Source of the DNA: CAVSJO01 sp963728445
GTDB taxonomy: Bacteria > Gemmatimonadota > Gemmatimonadetes > Longimicrobiales > RSA9
Length of the DNA: 64,000 nucleotides
Direction: 5' to 3'
Assembly: GCA_963728445.1 (NCBI GenBank)
Contig: CAVSJO010000001.1
Location: 248,001-312,000 of the forward strand
Shown one piece after another: positions 18,602 to 27,812 of this stretch. A program made the translations under genes and the position numbers. Position 1 is the first letter of the stretch. Every line of letters starts with the position of its first letter. A model generated the notes under the pieces. That model was not told where the DNA came from, did not search any database, and was given only the letters and a program-made list of their open reading frames with translations.

Positions 18602-19023
18602 GGACCGCCACGCGGCACTCCGCCGCAGCCGCCGTCGCCGTCGCCGCCCTTCTGGTCGTGCTCGCTGCCTGTGGGGGCGACAACCTGTTCGCCGGGCGGG
18701 ACCTGTACGCGCCCGTCGTCCAGGGCGTGGGCTTCACGGCCGACACGGCGCGGGCCGGCGCCACCGTCGGCGTCGTCGTCGAGGCGACGTCCACGACCGG
18801 GATCCGCGAGGTCCGCGTCGCATTCTGGGGAGCCGTCGTGCAGGACACCAGCGTGGAGGTCTCGCCGACTCAGGCCGTCTATCGGGCGACGATCCCCGTC
18901 ACGTTGCCGGACACCATCGCCGATTCCTTCCTCACGGCGACGGTCACCGTTGTCGACGTCGACGATCTGGTCAGCTCCGGGAGGTCCGCTTCGCTTCCGG
19001 CCGTTGGACCGCGCCGCCCGTGA
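18598..19023 (+). CDS. Small lipoprotein downstream of pilQ
   Basis: 141 residues, GTG start overlapping the pilQ stop. Signal peptide with lipobox LLVVLAAC (Cys about residue 25), then GGDN, so the lipoprotein is likely sorted outward. The remainder is beta-rich with Val/Thr/Ala patterning resembling a single Ig-like domain (~35-130). No enzymatic motif. Position suggests a pilotin-like or secretin-accessory role, but classical PilF pilotins are TPR proteins, so this would be a different type. Confidence 0.7.
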   Translation: MRTATRHSAAAAVAVAALLVVLAACGGDNLFAGRDLYAPVVQGVGFTADTARAGATVGVVVEATSTTGIREVRVAFWGAVVQDTSVEVSPTQAVYRATIPVTLPDTIADSFLTATVTVVDVDDLVSSGRSASLPAVGPRRP

Positions 19024-19114
19024 CAGGGGATCGGCGTGGTCGCCGCCGCCGGCCGGCGCCCGGCTGGACACCGACGGCGGCCGGTCCGTATATACGAGCA
19101 TGACCCGCTGAATG

Positions 19115-19140
19115 GAGAGCCCGGTTCGCGCCGGGCTCTC
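19115..19140 (+). terminator. Terminator-like hairpin after the pil operon
   Basis: A perfect 10-bp stem (GAGAGCCCGG / CCGGGCTCTC) with a 6-nt loop lies 92 nt after the last pil gene and 28 nt before aroC. The following TGGTTTCG is only weakly U-rich. A possible promoter just upstream (TGGACA at 19065, TATATA at 19089, 18-bp spacer) would place the stem in an aroC leader instead. Confidence 0.6.
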
Positions 19141-19167
19141 TGGTTTCGAGCATACGACGATGAGACG

Positions 19168-20376
19168 ATGAGATTTCGATTCACGACCGCCGGGGAGTCC
19201 CACGGCCGCGGCCTCGTTGCCGTGGTGGAGGGCGTGCCCGCAGGCCTGGACCTGCGTGTCGAGCGCGACATCGACCCGGAGCTCAGGCGGCGCCAGGGCG
19301 GCTACGGCCGCGGCGACAGGATGAAGATCGAGCGGGATCATGCGGAGGTGCTCGCGGGCATCCGCCTGGGAGAGACGCTGGGCAGCCCGATCGCCCTGCT
19401 CATCTGGAATCGCGACTGGGAGAACTGGCAGGTGCCGATGTCCGCCGCCCCGCCGGCGCCCGATGCCACGGACGCGGAGCTGCGTCGCGTCCACCTGCCG
19501 CGCCCGGGGCACGCGGACCTGGTCGGCGTGCTCAAGTACGGCCGGACCGACGCACGTGACATCCTGGAACGTGCCTCGGCCCGGGAGACTACCGCGCGCG
19601 TCGCCGCCGGCGCCGTCGCCCGGCGCCTGCTCGACGCCTTCGGGATCACCATCGGCAGCCACATCGTCCGGCTCGGGTCCGTCGAGGCGCACGTCGACCC
19701 GGACGACCTCCCGGACGATCTGAACGCCGTGAGCGACGCCTCGCCCCTGCGCACTCTGGACCCGGAGGCCGAGGCACGCATGATCCGCCTCGTCGATGAA
19801 GCCCAGTCGCGGGGCGACACGCTCGGGGGCGTGTTCGAGGTCGTCGCCCGCGGAGTCCCCGTCGGACTCGGCAGCCACGTGTCCTGGGATCGGCGGCTCG
19901 ACGGTCGTCTCGCGGGCGCCCTCATGTCCATCCAGGCGATGAAGGGCGTGGAGATCGGCATGGGCTTCGAGGCCGCCGCGCGTTTCGGCTCCGAGGTGCA
20001 CGACGAGATCGAATCGGATCCGGATCGGGTACGGACCGGCGGATACCGGCGTACGCGCAACAACGCGGGGGGCACGGAGGGCGGCATGACGACGGGTGCT
20101 CCGCTCATCGTGCGCGTCGCGATGAAACCGCTGTCCTCCCTCATGCGGCCGCTCCGCAGCGTGGACCTCTCGTCGGGCGACCCGGCCGAGGCGATCCGCG
20201 AGCGCAGCGACGTCGTTGCCCTCGCCGCCGCCGGCGTCGTCGGGGAGGCCATGGTGGCCATCGTGCTGGCCGACGCCCTCCTCGAAAAGCTCGGCGGCGA
20301 CTCCATCGCGGAGATGCGCCGGAACCTGGACGGGTATCTCTCTTCGCTCGAGGCCCGTCGACCCGGCGCCTCGTGA
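19168..20376 (+). CDS. aroC: Chorismate synthase
   Basis: 402 residues from ATG 19168. It converts 5-enolpyruvylshikimate-3-phosphate to chorismate using reduced FMN, the last step of the shikimate pathway. Signatures are the N-terminal FTTAGESHGRGLV, the Arg-rich RRRQGGYGRGDRMKIE, the central MKGVEIGMGFEAA and RNNAGGTEGGMTTG. Length is slightly above the usual 350-400. It overlaps the shikimate kinase gene by four bases, so two shikimate enzymes are coupled. Confidence 0.97.
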   Translation: MRFRFTTAGESHGRGLVAVVEGVPAGLDLRVERDIDPELRRRQGGYGRGDRMKIERDHAEVLAGIRLGETLGSPIALLIWNRDWENWQVPMSAAPPAPDATDAELRRVHLPRPGHADLVGVLKYGRTDARDILERASARETTARVAAGAVARRLLDAFGITIGSHIVRLGSVEAHVDPDDLPDDLNAVSDASPLRTLDPEAEARMIRLVDEAQSRGDTLGGVFEVVARGVPVGLGSHVSWDRRLDGRLAGALMSIQAMKGVEIGMGFEAAARFGSEVHDEIESDPDRVRTGGYRRTRNNAGGTEGGMTTGAPLIVRVAMKPLSSLMRPLRSVDLSSGDPAEAIRERSDVVALAAAGVVGEAMVAIVLADALLEKLGGDSIAEMRRNLDGYLSSLEARRPGAS

Positions 20377-20900
20377 CCACGCCCCGGGCCGACGTCCTCG
20401 TCCTCGTCGGGTTCATGGCCGCGGGGAAGAGCACCGTCGGCCGTCTGCTCGCGCAGCGTCTCGGCTGGAGCTTCGTCGACCTCGACGCCACCATCGAGCG
20501 GAACGCCGGGCTGTCCGTTGCCGAGATCTTCGCCGAGCAGGGTGAGCCGGTGTTCCGGCGGCTCGAGACGGAGGCGACAAGGTCGCTGGCCGGCCGCCGG
20601 GGCCTCGTCCTCGCGCCGGGCGGGGGATGGTTCCTTCGGCCGGAGAATCGGGCGGCGCTGAGCGCTTCCGCTCGCACGGTCTGGCTGCGCGTGACGGCGG
20701 AGGAGGCGGTGCGCCGGTCCGGCGCCGCGAGCGGCGAGCGACCCCTGCTGGCGGGCGATGATCCGCTGCGTCGGGCTGCCGCTCTCCTTGCCGAGCGGGA
20801 GCCGACGTATGGAACCGCCGACTGGATCGTGGATACTTCCGGACGGAGCGTCGACGAGATCGCGGACGAAATCGCGGAACGGGCAGCCGCGGACCTCTGA
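20373..20900 (+). CDS. aroK: Shikimate kinase
   Basis: 175 residues from GTG 20373. It phosphorylates shikimate at the 3-OH. Walker A is GFMAAGKSTVGR. The shikimate-binding DLDATIERNAG segment follows (Asp of the DxD motif), then FRRLETEAT, the APGGGWF Gly triplet and the lid region with Arg (GERPLL). Length matches the family. Coupled to aroC and 28 bp from topA, so probably one transcript into topA. Confidence 0.95.
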   Translation: MTTPRADVLVLVGFMAAGKSTVGRLLAQRLGWSFVDLDATIERNAGLSVAEIFAEQGEPVFRRLETEATRSLAGRRGLVLAPGGGWFLRPENRAALSASARTVWLRVTAEEAVRRSGAASGERPLLAGDDPLRRAAALLAEREPTYGTADWIVDTSGRSVDEIADEIAERAAADL

Positions 20901-20928
20901 AGTCAATCGAACCACGGACGGAGAGTGT

Positions 20929-23226
20929 ATGGCGCGAACCGGTAAGGCGAATCGGCTCGTAATCGTCGAGTCGCCGGCGAAGGCCCGGACGATCGGCAAG
21001 TATCTCGGGTCGGGCTACCGGGTGAAGGCCTCGGTGGGTCACATCCGCGACCTGCCCCAGCGGGAGCTGGGCGTGGACGTGGAGCACGGCTTCGAGCCGA
21101 AGTACGTGACGATCCGCGGCAAGGGCAAGGTCATCCAGGAGCTGCGGCGAGAGGCGAAGAACGCCGAGGAGATCCTCCTGGCCACCGACCCCGACCGGGA
21201 GGGCGAGGCCATCGCCTACCACGTCGCGGAGCAGCTCGGGTTCGAGGAGGGCGACGGCGAGCGCTTCCGCCGCGTCCTCTTCCACGAGATCACCCGGGAC
21301 GCCATTCGCCGGGCGCTGCAGCAGCCCGGCGCGCTGGACATGCGCAAGGTCGAGGCGCAGCAGGCCCGTCGCATCCTGGATCGGCTGGTGGGATATCAGG
21401 TGAGCCCCCTCCTGTGGAAGCCGATCCGGCCGGGCCTGAGCGCCGGCCGCGTCCAGACGGTCGCGCTGCGCCTCATCGCCGAGCGCGAGCAGGAGATCCG
21501 CGACTTCGTCGCCCAGGAGTACTGGTCCATCACCGCCCACCTCGAGGCGAAGGGCGAGCGGTTCGACGCCAAGCTGCACCACATCGACGGGCACAAGTTC
21601 ACCCTCGAGAACGAGGCGCAGGCCCGCAAGGTCCTCGAGGACGTCGCCGGCGTGCCCTTCGTCGTCACCGAGGTCAAACGCAGGGAGAAGCGGAAGAATC
21701 CGCCGGCGCCGTTCACGACGTCGACCCTCCAGCAGGAGGCCGCGAAGCGACTCGGCTTCTCCGCCAACCGCACCATGCGGGTGGCCCAGCAGCTCTACGA
21801 GGGCATCGACGTCGGGGCCGAGGGCTCGGTCGGCCTCATCACCTATATGCGGACCGACTCGACCCGGGTCTCGGGCGGCGCCGTCGACGGAGCCCGCGCG
21901 TGGATCCGCGGGAAGTTCGGGGACGCCTACCTGCCCGGAAGCGGCCGCTTCTACGGCGGCAGGCAGCAGAAGGGCGCGCAGGAAGCCCACGAGGCGATCC
22001 GACCCACAGATCCGGCCCGTCACCCGGACCAGGTGCGCCGGCACCTCGACCGGGACCAGGCGCGACTCTACGAGCTCGTCTGGCTTCGCTTCGTCGCCGG
22101 CCAGATGACGCCCGCCGTCTACGACACCACGACCATCGACTTCGAGCTTCGCGGCCAGGGCACGCCCACGTACCTGTTCCGCGCGTCGGGGTCGGTCATG
22201 AAGTTCGACGGGTTCACGCGGCTGTACCGTGAGGCCCGGGAGGACGGGGACAGGAAGACGCTCGACGACGAGGCGTCCCTTCCGTGGATCGACCGCGGAG
22301 ACGCATGCGACCTGCACGGCATCGACCCCGAGCAGCACTTCACGCAGCCGCCGCCCCGCTACAGCGAGGCGAGCCTGGTGAAGGAGCTCGAGAAGCAGGG
22401 GATCGGCCGCCCCTCCACGTATGCGCAGATCATCTCCACGATCCTGGACCGCAAGTACGTGGAGCTCCGGCAGAAGCGCTTCCACACGACGCCGCTGGGG
22501 GAGACCGTCGCGCAGTTCCTCGTCCGGCTCTTCCCGGATCTCTTCGACGTCGGCTTCACGAGCGGCATGGAAACGGAGCTCGACCGGATCGAGGACGGCG
22601 GACTCGATTGGCGGAAGGTGCTCACGGACTTCTACGGCCCCTTCCAGGCGAAGCTCAGCGAGGGGGAGGAGCGCAAGGAGGAGGTGCTCCGGGAGGTCGT
22701 GAAGGCCGAGGACGAGACGTGTCCCGAGTGCGGCCGCCCGCTCCAGGTGAAATGGGGCCGGCGCGGGCGCTTCCTGGCCTGTACGGGCTATCCGGAGTGC
22801 AAGCACACGCAGCCGTTGCCCGGCGAGGAGCCGGAGGCTCCGAAGCCCACCGGCGAGGCGTGCCCGAAGTGCGGCTCCGAGCTCGTCGAGCGCCAGGGGC
22901 GGTACGGCCCGTTCATCGCGTGCAGCAACTACCCGAAGTGCAAGCACACGCAGCCGAGGACGATCCCGGGGATGAAGTGCCCGCAGTGTGGCGAGGGCGA
23001 CGTCGCCGAGAAACGCACGCGGAAAGGCAAGCCGTTCTGGGGCTGCACGCGCTATCCGGACTGCGACTGGTCCTCCTGGGACGAGCCCGTCCCCGAGCCG
23101 TGCCCGGACTGCGAGGCGCCGTTCCTCGTCCGGAAGAGCACGAAGGCGAAGGGAGAGTTCCTGAAGTGTCTGACGTGCCGGGGCGAGTTCGAGACCGTCG
23201 GCGCAACCGCCGGCGTCGAGGAGTAG
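20929..23226 (+). CDS. topA: DNA topoisomerase I
   Basis: 765 residues from ATG 20929. A type IA enzyme relaxing negative supercoils. The Toprim domain holds LVIVESPAKARTIGKYLG and ATDPDREGEAIAYHV (acidic DxD metal site). The active-site region includes GLITYMRTDSTRVS with the catalytic Tyr, and the family motif RPSTYAQIISTI follows. Four Cys4 zinc-ribbon repeats close the protein, beginning CPECGRPLQVKWG, CPKCGSELVERQG, CPQCGEGDVAEKR and CPDCEAPFLVRKS. Followed by trmFO, xerC and hslVU, an order shared with Bacillus (topA-gid-codV-clpQY). Confidence 0.97.
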   Translation: MARTGKANRLVIVESPAKARTIGKYLGSGYRVKASVGHIRDLPQRELGVDVEHGFEPKYVTIRGKGKVIQELRREAKNAEEILLATDPDREGEAIAYHVAEQLGFEEGDGERFRRVLFHEITRDAIRRALQQPGALDMRKVEAQQARRILDRLVGYQVSPLLWKPIRPGLSAGRVQTVALRLIAEREQEIRDFVAQEYWSITAHLEAKGERFDAKLHHIDGHKFTLENEAQARKVLEDVAGVPFVVTEVKRREKRKNPPAPFTTSTLQQEAAKRLGFSANRTMRVAQQLYEGIDVGAEGSVGLITYMRTDSTRVSGGAVDGARAWIRGKFGDAYLPGSGRFYGGRQQKGAQEAHEAIRPTDPARHPDQVRRHLDRDQARLYELVWLRFVAGQMTPAVYDTTTIDFELRGQGTPTYLFRASGSVMKFDGFTRLYREAREDGDRKTLDDEASLPWIDRGDACDLHGIDPEQHFTQPPPRYSEASLVKELEKQGIGRPSTYAQIISTILDRKYVELRQKRFHTTPLGETVAQFLVRLFPDLFDVGFTSGMETELDRIEDGGLDWRKVLTDFYGPFQAKLSEGEERKEEVLREVVKAEDETCPECGRPLQVKWGRRGRFLACTGYPECKHTQPLPGEEPEAPKPTGEACPKCGSELVERQGRYGPFIACSNYPKCKHTQPRTIPGMKCPQCGEGDVAEKRTRKGKPFWGCTRYPDCDWSSWDEPVPEPCPDCEAPFLVRKSTKAKGEFLKCLTCRGEFETVGATAGVEE

Positions 23227-23242
23227 TGGGAGGGGAGCCGGA

Positions 23243-24583
23243 ATGACGGTGGTACGCGTGGTCGGTGGCGGACTGGCAGGCTGCGAGGCCGCCTGGCAGC
23301 TCGCCGGTCGCGGGCACTCGGTGGAGCTGTTCGAGATGCGCCCGGCGAAGACGACGGAGGCGCACCGCACGGACAGGCTCGCCGAGCTGGTGTGCACGAA
23401 CTCCTTCAAGAGCGAGGACCCGTCGAATGCCCACGGGCTGCTGAAGCGGGAGATGCGGACGCTCGGGTCCGTCATCCTTTCGGCGGCCGACGAGGCCCGC
23501 GTCCCCGCCGGAGCGGCCCTCGCCGTGGACCGGGATCTGTTCGGCCAGGCCGTCACCTCCCGCCTCGACGGGCATCCGGCGATCACCCTCGTCCGCGACG
23601 AGGTGCGGGTCCTGCCGGACGGCCCCACCGTCATCGCCACGGGCCCGCTCACCTCCGACGGACTTTCCCGGGATCTGGCCCGCGAGCTGGGCGACGAGGG
23701 GCTCTCCTTCTACGACTCCATCGCGCCCATCGTCGAGGCCGATTCCGTCGACATGGAGCACGCCTGGATGGCGTCTCGCTGGGACAGGGGTGACGGGGGC
23801 GACTACCTCAACTGTCCCATGGACCAGGCCGCGTACGAGGCGTTCGTCGCGGAGCTCGTCGCGGCGGACGTGTATCCGGGGCACGACTGGGAGAACGTCC
23901 CCTACTTCGAGGGCTGCCTGCCCATCGAGGTGATGGCCGAGCGCGGCCTCGACACCCTCCGCTTCGGGCCCATGAAGCCCGTCGGGCTCACCGACCCCCG
24001 TACGGGCCGCCGCCCGTGGGCCGTCCTCCAGCTCCGCAGGGAAGACCGGCACGGGCGGATGTGGAACCTCGTCGGGTGCCAGACCCGAATGCGCACGGGT
24101 GAGCAGCGTCGGATCTTTCGCATGATCCCGGCACTCCGGAACGCGGAGTTTCTCCGCACCGGCTCCATTCACAGGAACACGTACCTGAACTTCCCTGCCA
24201 CGCTCACCCCGTGGGGCTCGCCTCCGTCCCGCCCGGACGTGATCGTGGCGGGTCAGCTCACCGGCGTCGAGGGGTACATGGAATCCGCAGCGTCCGGGAT
24301 CCTCGCGGGCGTGAACCTCGACCGCATCATCCGGGGCCTCGATCCCGCCCTGCCGCCGCCGACAACCATGATCGGCGGCCTCTACCGCTACCTGAGTGAG
24401 GCGGAGCCGGGGGCGTTCCAGCCGATGAACTCCAACTTCGGCCTCGTGGATCAGCCCCCGGAGCGGATCCGGGACCGCCGCCGTCGACGGGAGCGCACGG
24501 CGGAGATCGCCGCCTCCGCCCTCCAGGAATGGATGCGCGAGACGGAGACCGAAGCCGTCGAGCCTGCCCTGGCGGGGACGTGA
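23243..24583 (+). CDS. trmFO: Methylenetetrahydrofolate-tRNA-(uracil-54-C5)-methyltransferase
   Basis: 446 residues from ATG 23243, behind GGGAGGGGAG. A flavoprotein that makes ribothymidine at tRNA position 54 using methylene-THF. The FAD motif is VVGGGLAGCEAAWQLAGRG. Catalytic Cys51 lies in LVCTNSFKS and a second conserved Cys in YLNCPMDQAAYEAF. ESAASGILAGVN near the C-terminus is also typical. Use of folate rather than SAM is known from Gram-positive and some deeply branching Gram-negative groups, which helps the taxonomic inference. Its stop overlaps the xerC GTG. Confidence 0.96.
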   Translation: MTVVRVVGGGLAGCEAAWQLAGRGHSVELFEMRPAKTTEAHRTDRLAELVCTNSFKSEDPSNAHGLLKREMRTLGSVILSAADEARVPAGAALAVDRDLFGQAVTSRLDGHPAITLVRDEVRVLPDGPTVIATGPLTSDGLSRDLARELGDEGLSFYDSIAPIVEADSVDMEHAWMASRWDRGDGGDYLNCPMDQAAYEAFVAELVAADVYPGHDWENVPYFEGCLPIEVMAERGLDTLRFGPMKPVGLTDPRTGRRPWAVLQLRREDRHGRMWNLVGCQTRMRTGEQRRIFRMIPALRNAEFLRTGSIHRNTYLNFPATLTPWGSPPSRPDVIVAGQLTGVEGYMESAASGILAGVNLDRIIRGLDPALPPPTTMIGGLYRYLSEAEPGAFQPMNSNFGLVDQPPERIRDRRRRRERTAEIAASALQEWMRETETEAVEPALAGT

Positions 24584-25530
24584 AGCAGGAGAAGGAGAGT
24601 GCCGCCGCGCCCGCCGTGGGCGACCGCCAGGCCGACGCCTTCCTGCGCCACATCCGGGACGGCCGTCAGCTCAGCCGCCACACCGTTGCCGCGTACCGTC
24701 GGGATCTGAGCGCTTTCGTCGAGTTCCTCACCGATCGCCACGGCCCCGACGCGTGGGCATGGCCCGGCGTCGATCGCCACGACTTCCGTGCGTGGGTGGG
24801 GCAGCTTACGCGGCAGGGTCTGGCCCGGCGGACCATCGCCAGGAAGCTGTCCGCGGTGCGATCGCTGTTCCGGTTCCTCCACCGCGAGGGCATCGTCGAG
24901 GCGAACCCCGCCCGCATCGTGCGCTCCCCGAAGCTCGAGCGGACGCTTCCGGCCTGGCTCACCCGCGCGGACGTCGATCGTCTCTTTGCGGCGGCTGAGG
25001 AGCGGGCCTCCGAGAACGACTTCCGCGGCACCCGAAACCTCGCCATCCTCGAGACCTTCTACGCCACGGGCATGCGCCTCTCCGAGCTCCAGGGGCTCGA
25101 CTGGCAGGACCTCGATCTGGTGGGAGACCAGGTCCGGGTGCTGGGGAAGGGAAGGAAGGAGCGCATCGTCCCGCTGGGCGGTGCCGCCGTCCGCGCCCTG
25201 CGCCGCTACGAGCTGCGCCGGCGCGAGCTCCGCCGAGGCCTCGACGCCGACGAGCGCGCCGCCTTCGTGTCCGAGCGAGGCCGCCGCCTATCGGCGCGCC
25301 AGATCCAGAACATCATCGGCGCCGCCCTCGACCGGATCGCGGCCGATGCCGACGTCTCGACCCACTCCCTCCGGCACTCCTTTGCCACGCACCTCCTCGA
25401 CGCCGGGGCCGACCTCATCGCGGTGAAGGACCTCCTGGGCCACGCGTCGCTGTCCACCACACGGATCTACACGCACACCTCCAAGGAACACCTGAAGAAG
25501 GTGTACGATCAGGCACACCCTCGGGCGTGA
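24580..25530 (+). CDS. xerC: Tyrosine recombinase XerC-type
   Basis: 316 residues from GTG 24580, overlapping the trmFO stop; an in-frame ATG at 24529 lies inside trmFO. The N-terminal SAM-like domain (~15-105) precedes the catalytic domain. Catalytic residues are visible as Arg in YATGMRLSEL, Lys in LGKGRKERIVPL, His and Arg in THSLRHSFATHLLDAG, His in LLGHASLSTTRIYTH and the nucleophile Tyr in the same motif. It would resolve chromosome dimers at dif with a XerD partner not seen here. Linkage to hslVU parallels codV-clpQY. Confidence 0.92.
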   Translation: MKQEKESAAAPAVGDRQADAFLRHIRDGRQLSRHTVAAYRRDLSAFVEFLTDRHGPDAWAWPGVDRHDFRAWVGQLTRQGLARRTIARKLSAVRSLFRFLHREGIVEANPARIVRSPKLERTLPAWLTRADVDRLFAAAEERASENDFRGTRNLAILETFYATGMRLSELQGLDWQDLDLVGDQVRVLGKGRKERIVPLGGAAVRALRRYELRRRELRRGLDADERAAFVSERGRRLSARQIQNIIGAALDRIAADADVSTHSLRHSFATHLLDAGADLIAVKDLLGHASLSTTRIYTHTSKEHLKKVYDQAHPRA

Positions 25531-25636
25531 GTGGACGCGGCGACGCCTGGCGTCGAGCGCCGTCCCTGTTCCAGCATGCCCGTCCGACGGAACCCCGCCA
25601 TCCGGGCGGGTAGAGTAGAGGCAAAGGGAGGGGTGG

Positions 25637-26176
25637 ATGAACGATCTGAAGGCCACGACCATCGTGGCAGTACGGCAGGACGACAGGGTAGCCATCGGTG
25701 GCGACGGCCAGGTGACCCTCGGCGAGACGGTCATGAAGGCCGGTGCCCAGAAGGTACGCAAGCTGAAGGACGGCAAGATCCTGGCAGGGTTCGCCGGATC
25801 CGTCGCCGACGCCTTCACGCTCTTCAACAAGTTCGAGGAGAAGCTCGAGCGCTACCCGGGCAACCTTCCCCGGGCGGCCGTCGAGCTGGCCCGGGAGTGG
25901 CGCACGGACCGATTCCTCCGGCGGCTCGAGGCCGCGCTCATCGTCGCGGACCGGGCCCACCTCTTCGTGCTCACGGGTGACGGCAACGTCATCGAGCCGG
26001 ACGACGAGGTCGTCGCCATCGGCAGCGGGGGCGGCTACGCTCTTGCCGCCGCGCGGGCGCTGAAGGAGCATTCCTCGCTCGCCGCCCCGGACATCGCCCG
26101 GCGGGCGCTGGAGATCGCCGGCGACATCTGCATCTACACGAACAAGCACATCACGATTCTCGAGCTGGACGAATAG
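25637..26176 (+). CDS. hslV: ATP-dependent protease proteolytic subunit HslV (ClpQ)
   Basis: 179 residues from ATG 25637, behind AAAGGGAGGGG. A proteasome-like peptidase. The MNDLKA propeptide would be removed to expose Thr7 of TTIVAVRQDDRVAIGGDGQVTLG as the N-terminal nucleophile. Lys of the active site is in VMKAGAQKVRKL, and GSGGGYALAAARAL is typical. It forms a dodecamer activated by HslU, encoded four bases downstream. The 106-bp gap before it contains a small GC stem (CCCGCC/GGCGGG) but no clear promoter. Confidence 0.97.
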   Translation: MNDLKATTIVAVRQDDRVAIGGDGQVTLGETVMKAGAQKVRKLKDGKILAGFAGSVADAFTLFNKFEEKLERYPGNLPRAAVELAREWRTDRFLRRLEAALIVADRAHLFVLTGDGNVIEPDDEVVAIGSGGGYALAAARALKEHSSLAAPDIARRALEIAGDICIYTNKHITILELDE

Positions 26177-26180
26177 AGAC

Positions 26181-27719
26181 ATGCCAAACGTGCCCGGCGA
26201 CGTCGCGCCGGCGGCCGCGCAGCCCGACGGCGCGGCCTCCGAAGCGGAGGCGCCCTGGCTGGACGAGCTCACGCCGCGCCAGATCGTGGACGAGCTCGAC
26301 AAGTACATCGTGGGACAGGACGGAGCCAAGAAGGCCGTCGCAATCGCATTGCGAAACCGCTGGCGGCGTCAGCGCGTCGAGGACGACCTGCGCGACGAGA
26401 TCGTTCCGAACAACATCATCATGATCGGGCCGACGGGAGTGGGGAAGACGGAGATCGCCCGCCGCCTCGCCCGGCTGGCCGGCGCCCCGTTCGTGAAGGT
26501 CGAGGCTTCCAAGTTCACCGAAGTCGGCTACGTCGGCCGGGACGTCGAATCCATGATTCGAGACCTGGTCGAGTACGCCGTGAACATGATCCGGGACGAG
26601 CGGGAGGCCGAGGTCGAGGAGCTGGCGGAAAAGCGGGCCGAGGAACGGCTGCTGGACCTGCTCTTTCCCATCGGCGCGGAGAACGGAGCCCCCGAGCCCG
26701 TGGGCGGCGAACGCAGTAACGACGGCGAAGACCGCACGTTCGTCGTGGGTCGCACCGGCGTCGCTTCGCCGTCCGAGGTTTCCTCCCCCGCCTCGGGGGC
26801 GAGGTCCGACGACGCGACGACGGAGGAGCGTCGTCATCGGACGCGCGAGAAGCTCCGCAAGCTCCTCCGGGACGGACACCTCGAGGAGCGGATGGTGGAC
26901 GTCGAGGTCCAGCAGAGCATGCCCATCGAGAACATGATGGTGCCCATGGGGGGCGGCATGGACGGCATGGACTTCAACTTCACCGAGATGCTGCAGGACA
27001 TGCTGCCGAAGAAGAAGAAGCGGCGGTCGGTGAGCGTGGCCGAGGCCCGGCGCATCCTGGTCCAGGACGAGCTCGACAAGCTCGTCGACATGGACGAGGT
27101 AGTGAACGAGGCCATGATCCGTGCCGAGGACATGGGCATCGTCTTCCTCGACGAGGTGGACAAGATCGCCGGCGGCGAGAAGGGCGGCGCGGGCCCGGAC
27201 GTCAGCCGGGAGGGTGTGCAGCGTGATCTGCTGCCCATCGTCGAGGGCAGCACCGTACAGACGAAGTACGGACTCGTCCGCACCGACCACATCCTGTTCA
27301 TCGCGGCCGGCGCCTTCCACGTGGCGAAGCCGTCGGACCTGATTCCGGAGCTGCAGGGCCGCTTTCCCATCCGGGTGGAGCTGAGCGCCCTCACGGTGAA
27401 GGACTTCGTCCGCATCCTCACGGAACCGAGAAACGCCCTCATGCGCCAGTACGAGGCGCTCCTGGCCACCGAGGGCGTGCGCCTGGCCTTCACCGAGGAC
27501 GCCGTCACGGAGGTCGCCCGCATCGCCGCGGAGATCAACGAGCGGATGGAGAACATCGGCGCACGCCGCCTCCACACCGTGATGACGACCCTCCTGGAGG
27601 AGTTCCTCTTCGAGCTGCCGTGCGAGGGCCGCGAGAGCGTGGAGATCGACGGGGCCTTCGTGCGCGAGCGACTGCGCAGGATCATCGACGACGAGGACCT
27701 CCGGCGCTACATCCTCTGA
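26181..27719 (+). CDS. hslU: ATP-dependent protease ATPase subunit HslU (ClpY)
   Basis: 512 residues, longer than the usual 440-470. An AAA+ unfoldase with Walker A GPTGVGKTE, pore loop GYVGRDVE, Walker B MGIVFLDEVDKIA, arginine-finger region and C-terminal LRRYIL, whose tail docks into HslV. The I-domain (~130-270) accounts for the extra length: it contains a Ser/Asp/Glu-rich low-complexity stretch (~175-215) and a Met-rich segment (MMVPMGGGMDGMDF). The N-terminus has a short Ala/Glu extension before LTPRQIVDELDKYIVGQ. Confidence 0.97.
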   Translation: MPNVPGDVAPAAAQPDGAASEAEAPWLDELTPRQIVDELDKYIVGQDGAKKAVAIALRNRWRRQRVEDDLRDEIVPNNIIMIGPTGVGKTEIARRLARLAGAPFVKVEASKFTEVGYVGRDVESMIRDLVEYAVNMIRDEREAEVEELAEKRAEERLLDLLFPIGAENGAPEPVGGERSNDGEDRTFVVGRTGVASPSEVSSPASGARSDDATTEERRHRTREKLRKLLRDGHLEERMVDVEVQQSMPIENMMVPMGGGMDGMDFNFTEMLQDMLPKKKKRRSVSVAEARRILVQDELDKLVDMDEVVNEAMIRAEDMGIVFLDEVDKIAGGEKGGAGPDVSREGVQRDLLPIVEGSTVQTKYGLVRTDHILFIAAGAFHVAKPSDLIPELQGRFPIRVELSALTVKDFVRILTEPRNALMRQYEALLATEGVRLAFTEDAVTEVARIAAEINERMENIGARRLHTVMTTLLEEFLFELPCEGRESVEIDGAFVRERLRRIIDDEDLRRYIL

Positions 27720-27751
27720 CCGGGCGCCGACGGTCGAGCTTGCTCCTCGTT

Positions 27752-27781
27752 CGGGGCCGCGGGTAACTTGCCGCGGCCCCG
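27752..27781 (+). terminator. Hairpin between hslU and argF
   Basis: A perfect 11-bp stem (CGGGGCCGCGG / CCGCGGCCCCG) with an 8-nt loop begins 33 nt after hslU. The downstream AATCGCGTTC is not a U-run, so termination would be partial. It covers the TTG at 27768, which argues against starting argF there. Confidence 0.55.
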
Positions 27782-27812
27782 AATCGCGTTCATGAACCCG
27801 GATGCTGGAGCG

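Noticed and set aside
19065..19140. Attenuator in front of aroC analogous to that of asnB
   Set aside because: A possible promoter and a hairpin exist, but the only short ORF is three codons (Met-Thr-Arg) with no aromatic residue, there is no U-tract and no alternative pairing was found.
20413..23652. Very long open frame antisense to aroK, topA and trmFO
   Set aside because: It mirrors codon-position GC bias of the genes on the plus strand, has no family motifs and would overlap three certain genes. The same holds for other long antisense frames such as those opposite pilQ and aroC (17899-20001), opposite hslU-argF (26151-28763) and opposite atpA (59676-62180).
27768..27812. Upstream TTG or ATG starts for argF
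   Set aside because: TTG 27768 lies inside an 11-bp hairpin and ATG 27792 has no ribosome binding site; ATG 27813 gives the normal family length.
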